This document shows positions 11,815-21,559 of a DNA stretch of 64,000 nucleotides, one piece after another. Under the pieces are notes generated by a model. The model was given only the letters and a program-made list of their open reading frames with translations. It did not search any database and was not told the DNA's origin. The stretch is from Siphonodentalium dalli (taxonomy: Eukaryota; Mollusca; Scaphopoda; Gadilida; Siphonodentaliidae), in assembly GCA_032622095.1 (NCBI GenBank), contig CP136061.1, positions 128,226,754 to 128,290,753 of the forward strand, read 5' to 3'. The first letter of the stretch is position 1. The number at the start of each line of letters is the position of its first letter. Both the position numbers and the translations under genes were made by a program.

Positions 11815-12194
11815 TCTCATATATATTTTGAAGACCTCTGTCTGTATGTATGTATGTCTGTATGTCATTGATACAAATATACGATTCTCGACCGATCGGG
11901 ACGAAACTTGGTACGTGTGTGTAGTTTGACCAGGCGGTCGACGTTGTCGTATTGGCGAGCCCGTGCGGTGCCCGCTTCGCGCATGCGCAGACGAGATCTC
12001 GGAAACGGGTGGAGCTATCGACTTGAAATTTCCAATGTGAATGTATCTTGCCCCGGATACGAATTTTATCGGGTCGCCGAGCCCGTGCGACGCCAGCTTC
12101 GCGCATGCGCAGACCAGATCTCGGAAACGGGTGGAGCTATCGACTTGAAATTTTGTTTTTTAATAGCCCGGACAACGTAGGGCTCATCGGCTAG
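11815..12194 (+). mobile_element. Non-autonomous Helitron of the first subfamily
   Basis: It starts TCTCATATATATTTTGAAG and ends CGGCTAG. It has two internal modules, like the core of the copy at 3538-4093, and lies head-to-tail between two other copies. Confidence 0.8.
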
Positions 12195-12983
12195 TCTCAT
12201 ATATATATTTGAAGACCTGTGTCTGTCTGTATGTCCTTTATAGAATCGAAAACGGGTTGACCGATCGAGACCAAACTTCCTATCCAAAGGTAAAATCCAA
12301 CGGGAATCGTCGACGTCGCATTTTGGACAAGCTCTGAGCACCTATTCTCCAGTCCCGATCATCAAAATCACCGCAAACGCCACTTCGGGGGTCAAGGCAT
12401 CAACGATCTTTATATTGACCATATTCGGGGGAATTTCGGAGGTGTTAAGGATTAACGCTCTTTATTACAATCGAAGCTGCTAAACGGCTACCCATGCGTA
12501 AAATACGGATGCAAAACGAAACGCGGAATGCAATTATCTCGATTAAAAAGGCAGAATGGGTTGTTGTGCCATATATGTCCTAGGAACAGGGGAATTTTTC
12601 ATCGGGTCAGTCTTTGAGGGACGGGTACCATGAATTAATTCATGAAAAACAAAATATGCGTGTTGTGCTGTCGTTTCGACCGATCGGGACGAAACTTGGT
12701 ACGTGTGTGTAGTTTGACCAGGCGGTCGTCCTTGTCGTATTGGCGAGTCCATGCGACGCCCGTGCATCGCATGCGCAGACGAGATCTCGGAAACGGGTGG
12801 TGCTATCGACTTGAAATTTGCTATGTGAATGTATCTTGCCCCGGTACGATTTTTATCGGGTCGCCGAGCCCGTGCGACGCAAGCTTCGCGCATGCGCAGA
12901 CCAGATATCGGAAACGGGTGGAGCTATCGACTTGAAATTTGGTTTTTGAATAACCCGGACAACGTCGGGCTCATCGGCTATAG
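12195..12983 (+). mobile_element. Helitron with a different interior, degenerate 3' end
   Basis: It starts TCTCATATATATATTTGAAG directly after the previous CTAG. About 450 bp of unrelated interior (12240-12660) follow, then the shared two-module 3' region. The end reads CGGCTATAGT instead of CGGCTAGT, followed by a TA microsatellite (12985-13005). The interior may be captured sequence. Confidence 0.65.
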
Positions 12984-13234
12984 TATATATATATATATAT
13001 ATATACATATATAAACACATACACATAGACATTGTATATTGGCACACTCGATATTCGTTATGGAATTTTGCATATCTAAAACACGTAGAAACCATACAAA
13101 TAGCAACATAATATGCATAGTTGTACTATGAATAAGGAATCTACGACGTGATCTTCACATATATGTATGTCTGCATGTTCACACATACAGACGCACACAC
13201 ATATAAGCACCACGCTCGCCAAATATTTGAGTAG

Positions 13235-13470
13235 TTATTTAAATTGTTTCAATCCGATTTTTATAAAGTTTGAAAGTTTGTTTAGCTTCATTGTGTCAGA
13301 AGAATTTAGCGAGATAATTGAATTAAAGGGACATTCAACATAAAAACGACTAAGCGAAGGACATTTTTTCAGGTTACGATAAAATTCTCCTCGTGACGAT
13401 TGAGAAACTTCATTATTCCACTGGAGGAAAAAATTGCCAAGTAGTTTTTTGTGCATATATTGAAGTTTAG
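13235..13470 (-). pseudogene. Possible C-terminal fragment of a LINE ORF2
   Basis: A minus-strand open frame holds FFLQWNNEVSQSSRGEFYRN, then a KLNKLSNF stretch. This resembles the segment after the RT domain in a LINE lineage where W..E...S....FYR.K... is typical. The better fragment at 46301-46702 shows the same pattern. No catalytic residue lies in this part, so the call rests on a weak remembered pattern. Confidence 0.35.
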
Positions 13471-13507
13471 AATTCGAAACGGGTAAAGATCGTGGCATAC
13501 ACAAAAT

Positions 13508-13642
13508 ATACGCATAGTGTTTCTGAATAACAAATTTAATCCACTCGTGGGATTGGCGATTTACACCACTCGCTGAAGCTCGTGGTGTGAATCGCCAATC
13601 CCACGAGTGGATTAAATTTGTTATTAAGAACACTATGTGTAT
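13508..13642. repeat. Near-perfect palindrome, about 60-bp arms
   Basis: Left arm 13508-13568 and right arm 13581-13642 are reverse complements with one or two mismatches (for example AATCCACTCGTGGGATTGGC against its complement). The loop is about 12 bp. It lies within the upstream part of the weak LINE fragment frame. Confidence 0.85.
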
Positions 13643-13942
13643 ATTCTATATATCAATACGCGCGTTTCTGGGAATCTATGCAGGTGCAACGATGTGACGC
13701 ATTCATGTCAATTTCACAAGACCATGTCGATTTAACTCTAACGTATTAACCCTGAACGCACGGATAGCGAGCTTTGTGTTTACAGTATATATATACTTCG
13801 TATATACCGAAATCATCCCAGATAATCAGGAATATCGTATCAGATTTCCCCCCATATGTACCGTTACGAAGCTACTGGAATGTGCAAAAAATTGGTATAA
13901 AACAAATATTCCGAATGAGGCTCTTGGGTTGGGAGAAAAATG

Positions 13943-14678
13943 ATCCATCATGACCTGGGATGTGTGCATGGAACAATCTCACCCTCGGGGCCAGATATTT
14001 GGTCCGGACACTCGGCAAGCCTCGTGTCCGGCCCCAATATATGGCCCCCAGGGTGAGATTTTTCCATCCCACACCCAGGGTCCGCGCTGGACCGAAATTT
14101 ACTTTTGCCAAATAATTTGCCAAATGAAAATATTTTTTGCCAAATTATTTTAGCAATTGCCAAATTATATCCCCGATAGTATCTTTTTCTGCAACCTTAA
14201 GTCTTATGTTTCAACACTCGCAGGTTGAAAGACTTTTGATATCGACAGAAAAGCAGTTTGTTCCTAATTAATTATACTCGCATCTCCATTGTGGATTATC
14301 ATCAACAATAAGCCAATCATCGAACAAGACCATGGTAGAAGGGTTTCTCCATCAGAAAGGCACATCACAGGAGGATTAGGAATCCCTCCAACCATCAGTA
14401 CTAATTCTATGAGATTAACTGCATCTTAATAGAAGTGTTGACTTTCCATAAACCTTATAAAACACCACTAAAATAATTATGTTGCAAGAGCTTCCTCAAA
14501 CGAATGGTATTGATTGACCAATATTTTTTTCAAATTCCTTGAGGATTTAAAAAGTGACTTGCCAAAACTTTTGCCAAATGAAAATATTTTTTGCCAAATG
14601 TGAATTATTTTTGCCATTGGCAAATTTGGCAAGTGGCAGCGGGAACCCTGCCCACACCCCAGGTCATGATGGGTAATA
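13943..14678. mobile_element. TIR element with internal hairpin and TTGCCAAAT direct repeats
   Basis: Ends: CCATCATGACCTGGGATGTG at about 13945 and its inverted counterpart CACACCCCAGGTCATGATGG near 14654-14673. A 110-bp hairpin (about 13955-14072) follows the left end, with arms containing CTCACCCT and GGGGCCAGATATTTGG. Clusters of TTGCCAAAT at 14104-14170 and 14560-14640 are direct repeats around a 400-bp insert. No TSD is certain. Confidence 0.55.
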
Positions 14679-15449
14679 TTAGTCTCCGATTGGTAGGATA
14701 CGACAAGGATGCGAACACAAAGACGCGCCTATTTGTTCCCAATCATATATTCGCAGTGATGTTAAGATATGTAATATCTATGGCTGTATAGGGTGAACTT
14801 ATTAGCTGAATATCGATACAAGCGAAATAAATTTAACCAAGAGACTACTCATTAGCAAGCTTTAGCATATTCGTTGGTGAGCAATCTCAAGTCGCGTGCA
14901 ATGATTATGTTCCTGCTGGGTATGGACACACTTCAGCGCCTTTATAGTCAGTCTAGCCTCATATTAGGAACTCAATTACCTTTCTTGGATGGAATGTTTT
15001 GCTCCATTTTCTGAGTGCTTTGTTTGCCAGGGTGGTTAGCAAACTTAGTTAACACCACATTATTATGCGGTATTATTTTTCACAGCACAACAATGTCCAT
15101 AACGACAATAGTCACCACACGGTGTAATTTTTTTACATAACAAACAAAAATTAAATCGAACCATCATTATGAGACTGTCGTTTGCGTACTGGCCACTAAC
15201 ACAGCTAGAGAACACCACCAGAGCATGTTTTTGTCTATAAATGTCAATCTATAGTCAATCTATTGTCAATCTATAGCGAGATCCAGATCTTTAGCACCCT
15301 TGACTTATACCAGATAGGCATGTGTGTGGGGCCTACCATAAGATCAATACCTCTATAGGCTTGTACGAGATTCATAGAAAGCCTCTAGTTTTTTTAGATA
15401 CCCTTTTTGTGGAAAATAACAGACGGCGATAGGAGGAATTATGTTTTTT
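14679..15449. other. Unassigned
   Basis: No recognised gene. Short tandem wording TCTATNGTCAATCTAT occurs at 15235-15275. Confidence 0.4.
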
Positions 15450-16131
15450 GCTCAACTTTACAAAAGTAAAGTTTGAGCTATTGCCATGGATTGGCGTCTG
15501 TCGTCCGTATGTGCGGTCATGCGTTTGTGCGTGCGTCAACAATTTTCCATCGGCACGCCCTACAGGCCGCATTCCTCATCCGATCTTCACCAAACTTCAC
15601 ACTTCGAATTTCGATGAAAAGCATGGCCACCAGCAGCCATCTTGAATTTCAAATTTGAATCCGTCGATACACCCTACAGCCCGTATTTATGGCCGGATCG
15701 TTTTTCAATTTCGCAGGCACGATTGTGATCACCTGTAGATGGGGAGCTATCGAATTTGAAAGATTTTCGATGAAAAATATGGCCGCCGGCAGCCATCTTG
15801 GATTTTATTAAATCCGTTGGCACACCCTACAGACCACATCCCTCATCCAATCGTCACCAAACTTCATATGGCTCTTCGGGATGACCTCTAGATTGGAGCC
15901 ATCGATTATTTCTGAAATTTGTTATAAAAATAGCTGACAGCAGCTATCTTGGATTTCAAATTGGATTCCATCCACAAACTGCAGCCCACATTTATTGGTG
16001 AAATGTTTGACATGAAAATAATTTCATTACACAATACAAGACGTTTATTCTAACTTTTTGGCTTTCCTACTTTATCATTCTATTCATTGCTCAGCAAAAA
16101 ATAAACTCCTTCCAAAGTTGAGCTGCAGTGT
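15450..16131 (+). repeat. Element with three ~150-bp tandem units
   Basis: The left end is a palindrome, GCTCAACTTT...AAAGTTTGAGC (15450-15479). Then come three units starting at about 15548, 15664 and 15813, each with CACCCTACAG, CATCCNATC/TTCACCAAACTTCA and AGCCATCTTGGATTT. The right end carries AAAGTTGAGC (about 16115-16125), the inverse of the left. It is probably a non-autonomous transposon with an internal minisatellite. GAGCTATTGCC also appears alone near 23230. Confidence 0.6.
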
Positions 16132-16610
16132 CAGTGACACTTTCATATTATATGCTTGCCTATACAATAGCGGACAAATACCGTAAGGTATAGATCGTCG
16201 TATCTATCTCTTCGGAGCTGCAGTGTAATCATGTTTTGTTATTTCACTGTAGGATCCGATATTTCACTGTAGCTATAGCTGACTTGAAACTAACAACTAC
16301 CAGGAACACACGTACCTCCAAAGTGGACTCAGCGATCAGTACGTGTACACTGTATACTTGCCAATCAAAATCGACGAACTTATGATGCCATTTGGTCAAA
16401 TCAATAATTCTACAACGTGTCAAATACAACTTTAGGTCTAGGCTCTTTCGTCTTTGTAAACACTAAAACACACTCTTTAATGATGAACGTAAGTTAGATA
16501 CATTATATGAACCACTGCATTAATTGTGTAGTTAGTTATTTAATTAAATAAGAGTTAATTTAACAACTTTGAACATTAATAATGGGTTCATGATAAAAAG
16601 AATACATGCA
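16132..16610. other. Unassigned
   Basis: Nothing recognised beyond simple AT-rich sequence. Confidence 0.4.
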
Positions 16611-17010
16611 CTATCCATACTGGCGGGAAATAACCAAGATCGTTACCATAGAGAAAACAAGAAAAGGGGATAAGTTGTCAGAGCGGATGGGGACTGCGAT
16701 TTCCCCGTTACATACCATCAAAGATTCAATATCCTTGTAAATGTCAACAATGATGTTATACATCGTACCACCTATGTTGTTTAGTGCTAATGTATAACCT
16801 AAATATTCTGTACGGACAGTATGAAAAGCTTTTTTCAAAATCAATGAAGGCACAAAACAATCTCAATATCGAGCAATTACCCTGCAGCCCTGCTGCGATA
16901 CCCGTGAAACGAACTTGTAAAAGACAATGAATTTCTGGAAGACAATAGTGAAATAACTGCAACCGACGTACTTGCTGCACCCAGGCAATTAAAACATCGA
17001 AAACCGACAT
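16611..17010 (-). pseudogene. Non-LTR reverse transcriptase fragment, inverted relative to the next piece
   Basis: On the minus strand, FCAFIDFEKSF (about 16835-16870) matches the RT motif around the first catalytic Asp. It is followed in another frame by VRTEYLGYTLALNNIG, a region like YKLxxLGI. Next comes IYKDIESLMVCNGE, then SDNLSPFLVFSM in place of the usual RQGxxLSPLLF. The order fits one RT domain with frameshifts. The domain start is on the opposite strand at 17092. Confidence 0.55.
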
Positions 17011-17091
17011 GTTTAGATAACATTCAAAACGAATTACTGAAACAGTTATTCAGTTGGTAGTAGGTGGTGTGACAAGACTTTTAACCATGTC

Positions 17092-17391
17092 TTGAAGTCA
17101 GGATATTATCCGTTAAGTTGGAGTCTTTCATTTATCAAAACATTGTATAAGAAATCAAACAGACATGATCCAACCAATTACAGAGCAGTCGTTCTGGGCA
17201 GTAATTTGTTCAATAAAGTTATTAATTCTGGAATAGACAATTATTTAGAAACAAACAATATCAGTTACTCATGTGAATCGAGATTTTCAGCGTTCCTCTG
17301 GAACAATGATCTTGACAACACACTTTATGGATGTGCGGTGGTAGGCCTATACTCGAATATGAATTATCATATTGTGTTTTACTTTCGGTAA
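17092..17391 (+). pseudogene. Start of the same type of RT domain, plus strand
   Basis: The open frame begins with GYYPLSWSLSFIKTLYKK, then RHDPTNYRAVVLGSNLFNKV. This matches the N-terminal part of a non-LTR RT domain (W...I.P.YKKG...NYRGI.L....K). The frame ends at 17391. The adjacent minus-strand piece continues the same domain, so an inversion broke the element. Confidence 0.55.
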
Positions 17392-17640
17392 AATTTAATA
17401 CATTTTTCAATTACCAACTTCAACTTTAAAATAAAATTATTAATTCTAGAATAGACAATTATTTAGAAACAAACAATATCAGTTTGTCATCTGAATCGAG
17501 ATTTTCAGCATTCCTTTGGAACAATGATATTGACAACATACTTTATGTGATGTGCGATGATAGGCCTAAAATTAATGATCATATTGTGTTTTACTTCTGG
17601 TAAAATTTAATACATTTTTCAATTACTAACTTCAACTTCG
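17205..17640 (+). repeat. Tandem duplication of about 215 bp in the LINE fragment
   Basis: The segment from about 17205 to 17420 (TTCTGGAATAGACAATTATT through CAATTACCAACTTCAAC) is repeated from about 17425 to 17640, offset 218 bp, with small differences. Confidence 0.8.
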
Positions 17641-17682
17641 TGTTTTGAGACGCAAAATAAATAACATCCGACTTAAATAAAA

Positions 17683-17898
17683 TTGCTAGTCAATTGTCCG
17701 CTAAAGCGGAAAAAAGAAAACTGGAAAAAAGTACAAATCAACATCATTCGTATATGCCACAGGTTTATCGAATATCCAAGACAGTTTAACCCAGTAATAG
17801 CTTCAAAGAAAATCATAATTGAGAACACTCTTTTTTATCCATCGCTTTCTGAAACGGAAACATGGACGCTCTTTATCAGAGACGATATTTTTTGCTGA
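17683..17898 (+). pseudogene. Possible pre-RT linker fragment of a LINE
   Basis: A short frame with LKRKKENWKKVQINIIR resembles the basic, Lys/Trp-rich linker upstream of RT in some LINEs. This is weak evidence and supports only association with the adjacent fragments. Confidence 0.25.
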
Positions 17899-18194
17899 CT
17901 AACAAAAAATTGTTAAAACTTCCACTTTTGAATGTAAATATCTGACCACTAAAACATCTTAATGGCCTCACGGGTACGAATTATTTTCTGGTATAGAACA
18001 CGCACCAATTAGTTTTACGGTGTCAAATCGGTTGGGGCATTTGTAAGATTATTTTTATGCTGAACAAAAACAAAAAAATACACTAGCGAAGTTGCGTGGT
18101 CACATGTATCTGTCAGGTGGTCTGCAGATGCGAAACAACGTACAACGATTTCATTTCTACGAGATAAGGATTGAGATGTACTATCAATTTGTAT

Positions 18195-18545
18195 TACAGT
18201 TGGGTCTCTCTCCCCTATGGGAGATTCGCAGATTAATCCGAGTGTCCAGAAAAAAATGCGGACCTGTCGCCTCTAAGGGGAAAAATTGGTTCGCGGAGCA
18301 ATCCGAGTTGCCCTGAAAAATATGCCGACCTGTCGCCTCTATCAGTGTTAGAGTCGCCAGGTCAGCATTGTTTCACGGTGACTCGGATGGGTCTGATAAC
18401 CAATTTTGGCCATATATGGCTAAAAAATTGGTTATCAGACCCATCCGAGTTACCTTTAAAATGATGACCTGGCGACTCTAATTGCAAAAATTGGTTCCCA
18501 GACCCATCCGAGGTGGGCCTGAAAAATGCCGAGCTGGCTGGCAAA
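18195..18545. repeat. Foldback cluster around a 130-bp hairpin
   Basis: The core hairpin spans 18349-18480, with arms holding TAGAGTCGCCAGGTCA and GACTCGGATGGGTCTGATAA and their complements around CCATATATGG. Partial copies of the same words (GACCTGTCGCCTCT, CCATCCGAG, AAAAATTGGTT) lie on both sides, at 18265-18340 and 18480-18535. Confidence 0.75.
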
Positions 18546-19129
18546 TACTGATTGAACTGTACTATATCTAAGAGTAGATATTCACTGATATTTGTTCTGT
18601 GTCATCTGACACATAAATTTGTCCTTAGAATCCAGGTCATCGGAAACATATATAGTTATACACCAGATCAAATGAAACACCTGCAAAAAAGCCTGTGTCA
18701 GTCAAATAGGCAATCTGACACATATAATTTTGAGAAAAAAAAATATTCAAAACTTGTCGGCCAGTTTGTCCTCAAAATGTGTGTCGCGTGTGTCAGATAA
18801 CACATTCGCGTTGACGCAGGCGTTTTTCTAGGTGTGTCATATGACCCTCCTTGGTGTCGGTTTGGTTCAGGAATTTGAAAACATGCACTTACAAGTATCA
18901 AGTGTTCCAAATCCAGAAAAGGTGAAAATAATTAATTTGAAGAAAAAAAAATGAGTATCAAATATACTAAACTTGAGAAGTTTAGGATATCTGATATCGG
19001 GACAGTAATATTTTAAAGAATAAAGAGATTCTTTCACTTGATCTGGTTTTGGGAAAATTGACACAGGTCCCCCCATATATAGTTGAGTTTGTTTCGTTGT
19101 ACGAAGAGGAACGCTACTTGAATACTCAC
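18546..19129. other. Unassigned; intron side of the GPCR exon
   Basis: I find no second GPCR exon here. A TGTCAKNTGACACA-like word recurs at about 18600-18620, 18695-18725 and 18780-18800. The open frame across 18867-19129 is intron read-through past the splice donor. Confidence 0.4.
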
Positions 19130-19463
19130 CGACAATGCTGAGAGGATCTGCAACCGTCGTCACGTATAAGTCTGATATCGCGAGGTTCACGATAAATGTT
19201 GATTCTAGTGTTTGCAAACTTTTTCTTTTCCTGACTGCAATCAAGATGAAAATATTCCCGATAGTTCCAATGATAGCTGCGATACCAAGAAGTATCACGC
19301 ACGGGTACGCAAGCCATGGCGCAACCGTCACGAATTGGTGCCGTTCGCAATACACGCAAACGGTGGTCCCATTGTCTGTCATGCTCACAATAAAGGCAAA
19401 CCCTTCTATGTGATCACACCGACTATTGTGCACATTGATACCGGACAGACCGATGTCGGTCAC
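19130..19463 (-). CDS. First coding exon of a rhodopsin-like (class A) GPCR
   Basis: This encodes the N-terminus, TM1, first intracellular loop and TM2 of a seven-helix receptor in the plasma membrane. Counting from the upstream Met, TM1 is about residues 50-76 and carries the class A GTIGN motif with N70 as N1.50. TM2 is about 88-110 and carries NLAISDL with D98 as D2.50. The loop RKRKSLQTLESTF is basic, as expected. The exon ends at G19130, directly followed on the minus strand by a consensus donor GTGAGT. Two starts are possible: Met at 19463 and Met at 19382. I favour the second, because it leaves a short ectodomain opening MTDNGT with an N-glycosylation site. The wording resembles melatonin-receptor-like invertebrate orphans, but no ligand can be assigned. 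The rest of the gene is not found below 19130. This is the clearest host gene in the window. Confidence 0.75.
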
Positions 19464-19827
19464 AATATGCTATTGGCTCATTCATTGGACACGAAGGCGT
19501 GATTTCTGTCAGGCAGACTAAGACAAGCATTAAAGTACAATAAAGTCGATAAGAGCGTCAATTAAGATACAAATGCGAGCATAGATACTGTACTTTGATG
19601 CATATAGTTATATGTCACCGGAAATAATCGATTACGTAAGTACTTGTGATAGTCTTGGATAATTTTTCACTGTATAAACTCCCTGGTATAAGAGATTTCA
19701 TGCCGAGAGAGCATCGGTAGTCGCGACCATCTTACCTGATCGAGTTCTCAGCGGAAATCCAATAATTATGTAAAGGGCCTGTTTGCGTCCGTGGCGAATG
19801 TCACGTAATTAACGCCTCACTGTTAAT
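19464..19827. other. Upstream region of the GPCR exon
   Basis: It may hold the promoter or 5' exon on the minus strand. No element is clear enough to name. Confidence 0.3.
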
Positions 19828-21019
19828 TGAATTTTGGGCCTTGGACTAACATAACATAACATAACATAACATTTTTATTGACATAATACACCCACGCGGG
19901 GCAGTTGTCATAATACAGATAATTTAAACACAAGTCAAGACAATTTCATATAAAATATATATATAACATGTATTTGTAACATGTATTTAAACATGGCACT
20001 TAAATAGTATCCATGGTTAAGTATGTTCATCTCCAGTTTAAACCAAATCAAGGACGTGGCTTGAGGGTTCTTTTGTGGCGGGGTTGTGTCTGCAACTGTG
20101 TATTACCCACAAAACCTCCCACTTGATGACCAACACTGTATTGAATTGCATTTTTTTTCAAATCATACCTCAAACATTCCAAACTAATATAGTGATTGAA
20201 ACTTCCAGCCTGACAGCCCTCTTTTTTTTTTAGCTGAAACATCTCCAACTAACGCCCATTTCATTTTGAAAGTTTGATATATATTACGAAAGCATTGGAA
20301 TATGAATCTAAATTGACATGTACAGTAATAAAAGGCCGCTATCAAATGTCCCCGGAATAATGTGGCTTTTTTCTACCTGTGGCTTTATTTTCAAATGAGA
20401 AGAATTTGATTCTGGGAAAAACCATTGAATCAAACTTTGCTTCCAACTGTCTATGTTAAATATTTCTGAATAACGCAATGACGGACGCAACCATCATCTG
20501 ATGTATTATCAAATTGAATTTTGGGCCTTGGACTAACATGCCACTTAAATAGTATCCATGGTTAAGTATGTTCATCTCCAATTTAAACCAAATCAAGGAC
20601 GTGGCTTGAGGGTTCTTTTGTGGCGGGGTTGTGTCTGCAACTGTGTATTACCCACAAAACCTCCCACTTGATGACCAACACTGTATTGAATTGGATTTTT
20701 TTCAAATCATACCTCAAACATTCCAAACTAATATAGCGATTGAAACTTCCAGCCTGACAGCCCTCTTTTTTTTTTAGCTGAAACATCTCCAACTAACGCC
20801 CATTTCATTTTGAAAGTTTGATTTATATTACGAAAGCATTGGAATATGAATCTAAATTGACATGTACAGTAATAAAAGGCCGCTATCAAATGTCCCAGGA
20901 ATAATGTGGCTTTATTCTACCGGTGGTTTTATTTTCAAATGAGAAGAATTTGATTCTGGGAAAACATTTCTGAATAACGCAATGACGGACGCAACCATCA
21001 TCTGATGTATTATCAAATT
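19828..21019. repeat. Tandem duplication, about 0.5-0.7 kb units
   Basis: Unit 1 (19828-20511) and unit 2 (20512-21019) both begin TTGAATTTTGGGCCTTGGAC and end GATGTATTATCAAATTGAA. They share a long body from CACTTAAATAGTATCCATGG on, with an offset of 545 bp. Unit 1 alone contains about 140 bp at 19854-19993. Unit 2 lacks about 40 bp near 20960. The body is highly similar, so the duplication is fairly recent. Confidence 0.85.
19854..19990 (-). mobile_element. Probable 3' end of a LINE or SINE, minus strand
   Basis: On the minus strand the sequence runs through ACTGCCCCGCGTGGGTGTAT into GTCAATAAAAATGTTATG and then repeats ATGTT. An AATAAA followed by a short pentamer tail is typical of CR1/L2-type 3' ends. 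It is present only in unit 1 of the duplication, which suggests insertion after duplication or loss from unit 2. Confidence 0.5.
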
Positions 21020-21054
21020 GAACGGACGTAGCCAAGATTCGAACTGGGCCCAGA

Positions 21055-21545
21055 TTCTATAAGTCGACAAGAATCATAACTGCGGTAAAAATGGGCAGAC
21101 CGAATTTCGAACTTGATCCCTATTTTCATATGACTAATCCAAAATACCAAATTTGAAAACAAACATATAACTATAACTAAAGCTTTCACCCGGAAACAGA
21201 AATAATCGTCAAATTATAAGTCAACAAGGTAAGATAGGAGTACGAATCCAAATTCGAACTTGACCTGTATTTTCATATGGGTAATCCATATACCAAATTT
21301 GAAAACAATCAGTTAACTAAAACTAAAGTAATCACACGGAAACCAAAATGATCGGCAAATTGTAAGTCCACAAGGACCATAACTCTGGCAAAAATGGGCG
21401 GACCGAACCCAAATATGAACTTGGTCTGTATTTGCATTTGGGTAATTCACATACGAAATTTGAAAACAATATGATAACTAAAACTAAAGTTATCATCCGG
21501 CAATCATCTGGGATGGGTGGACGGACACCGCTGACTTTTATAGAC
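21055..21545 (+). repeat. Three ~155-bp tandem units
   Basis: Units near 21055, 21212 and 21365 each hold AAGTCNACAAG, TTCGAACTTGAYCTGTATTT, ACCAAATTTGAAAACAA and AACTAAAACTAAAGTNATCA. The array ends in a C run (21545-21555). Confidence 0.75.
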
Positions 21546-21559
21546 CCCCCCCCCAAAAA

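Noticed and set aside
3604-12935. Many overlapping Arg/Ala-rich open frames (reading MREAGVARARRPDK and similar) as genes
   Set aside because: They are translations of the Helitron 3' module, occur on both strands and in several frames, and end at element boundaries.
18867-19129. Extension of the GPCR open frame as coding
   Set aside because: A consensus splice donor lies at the end of TM2, and the following residues are not TM3-like.
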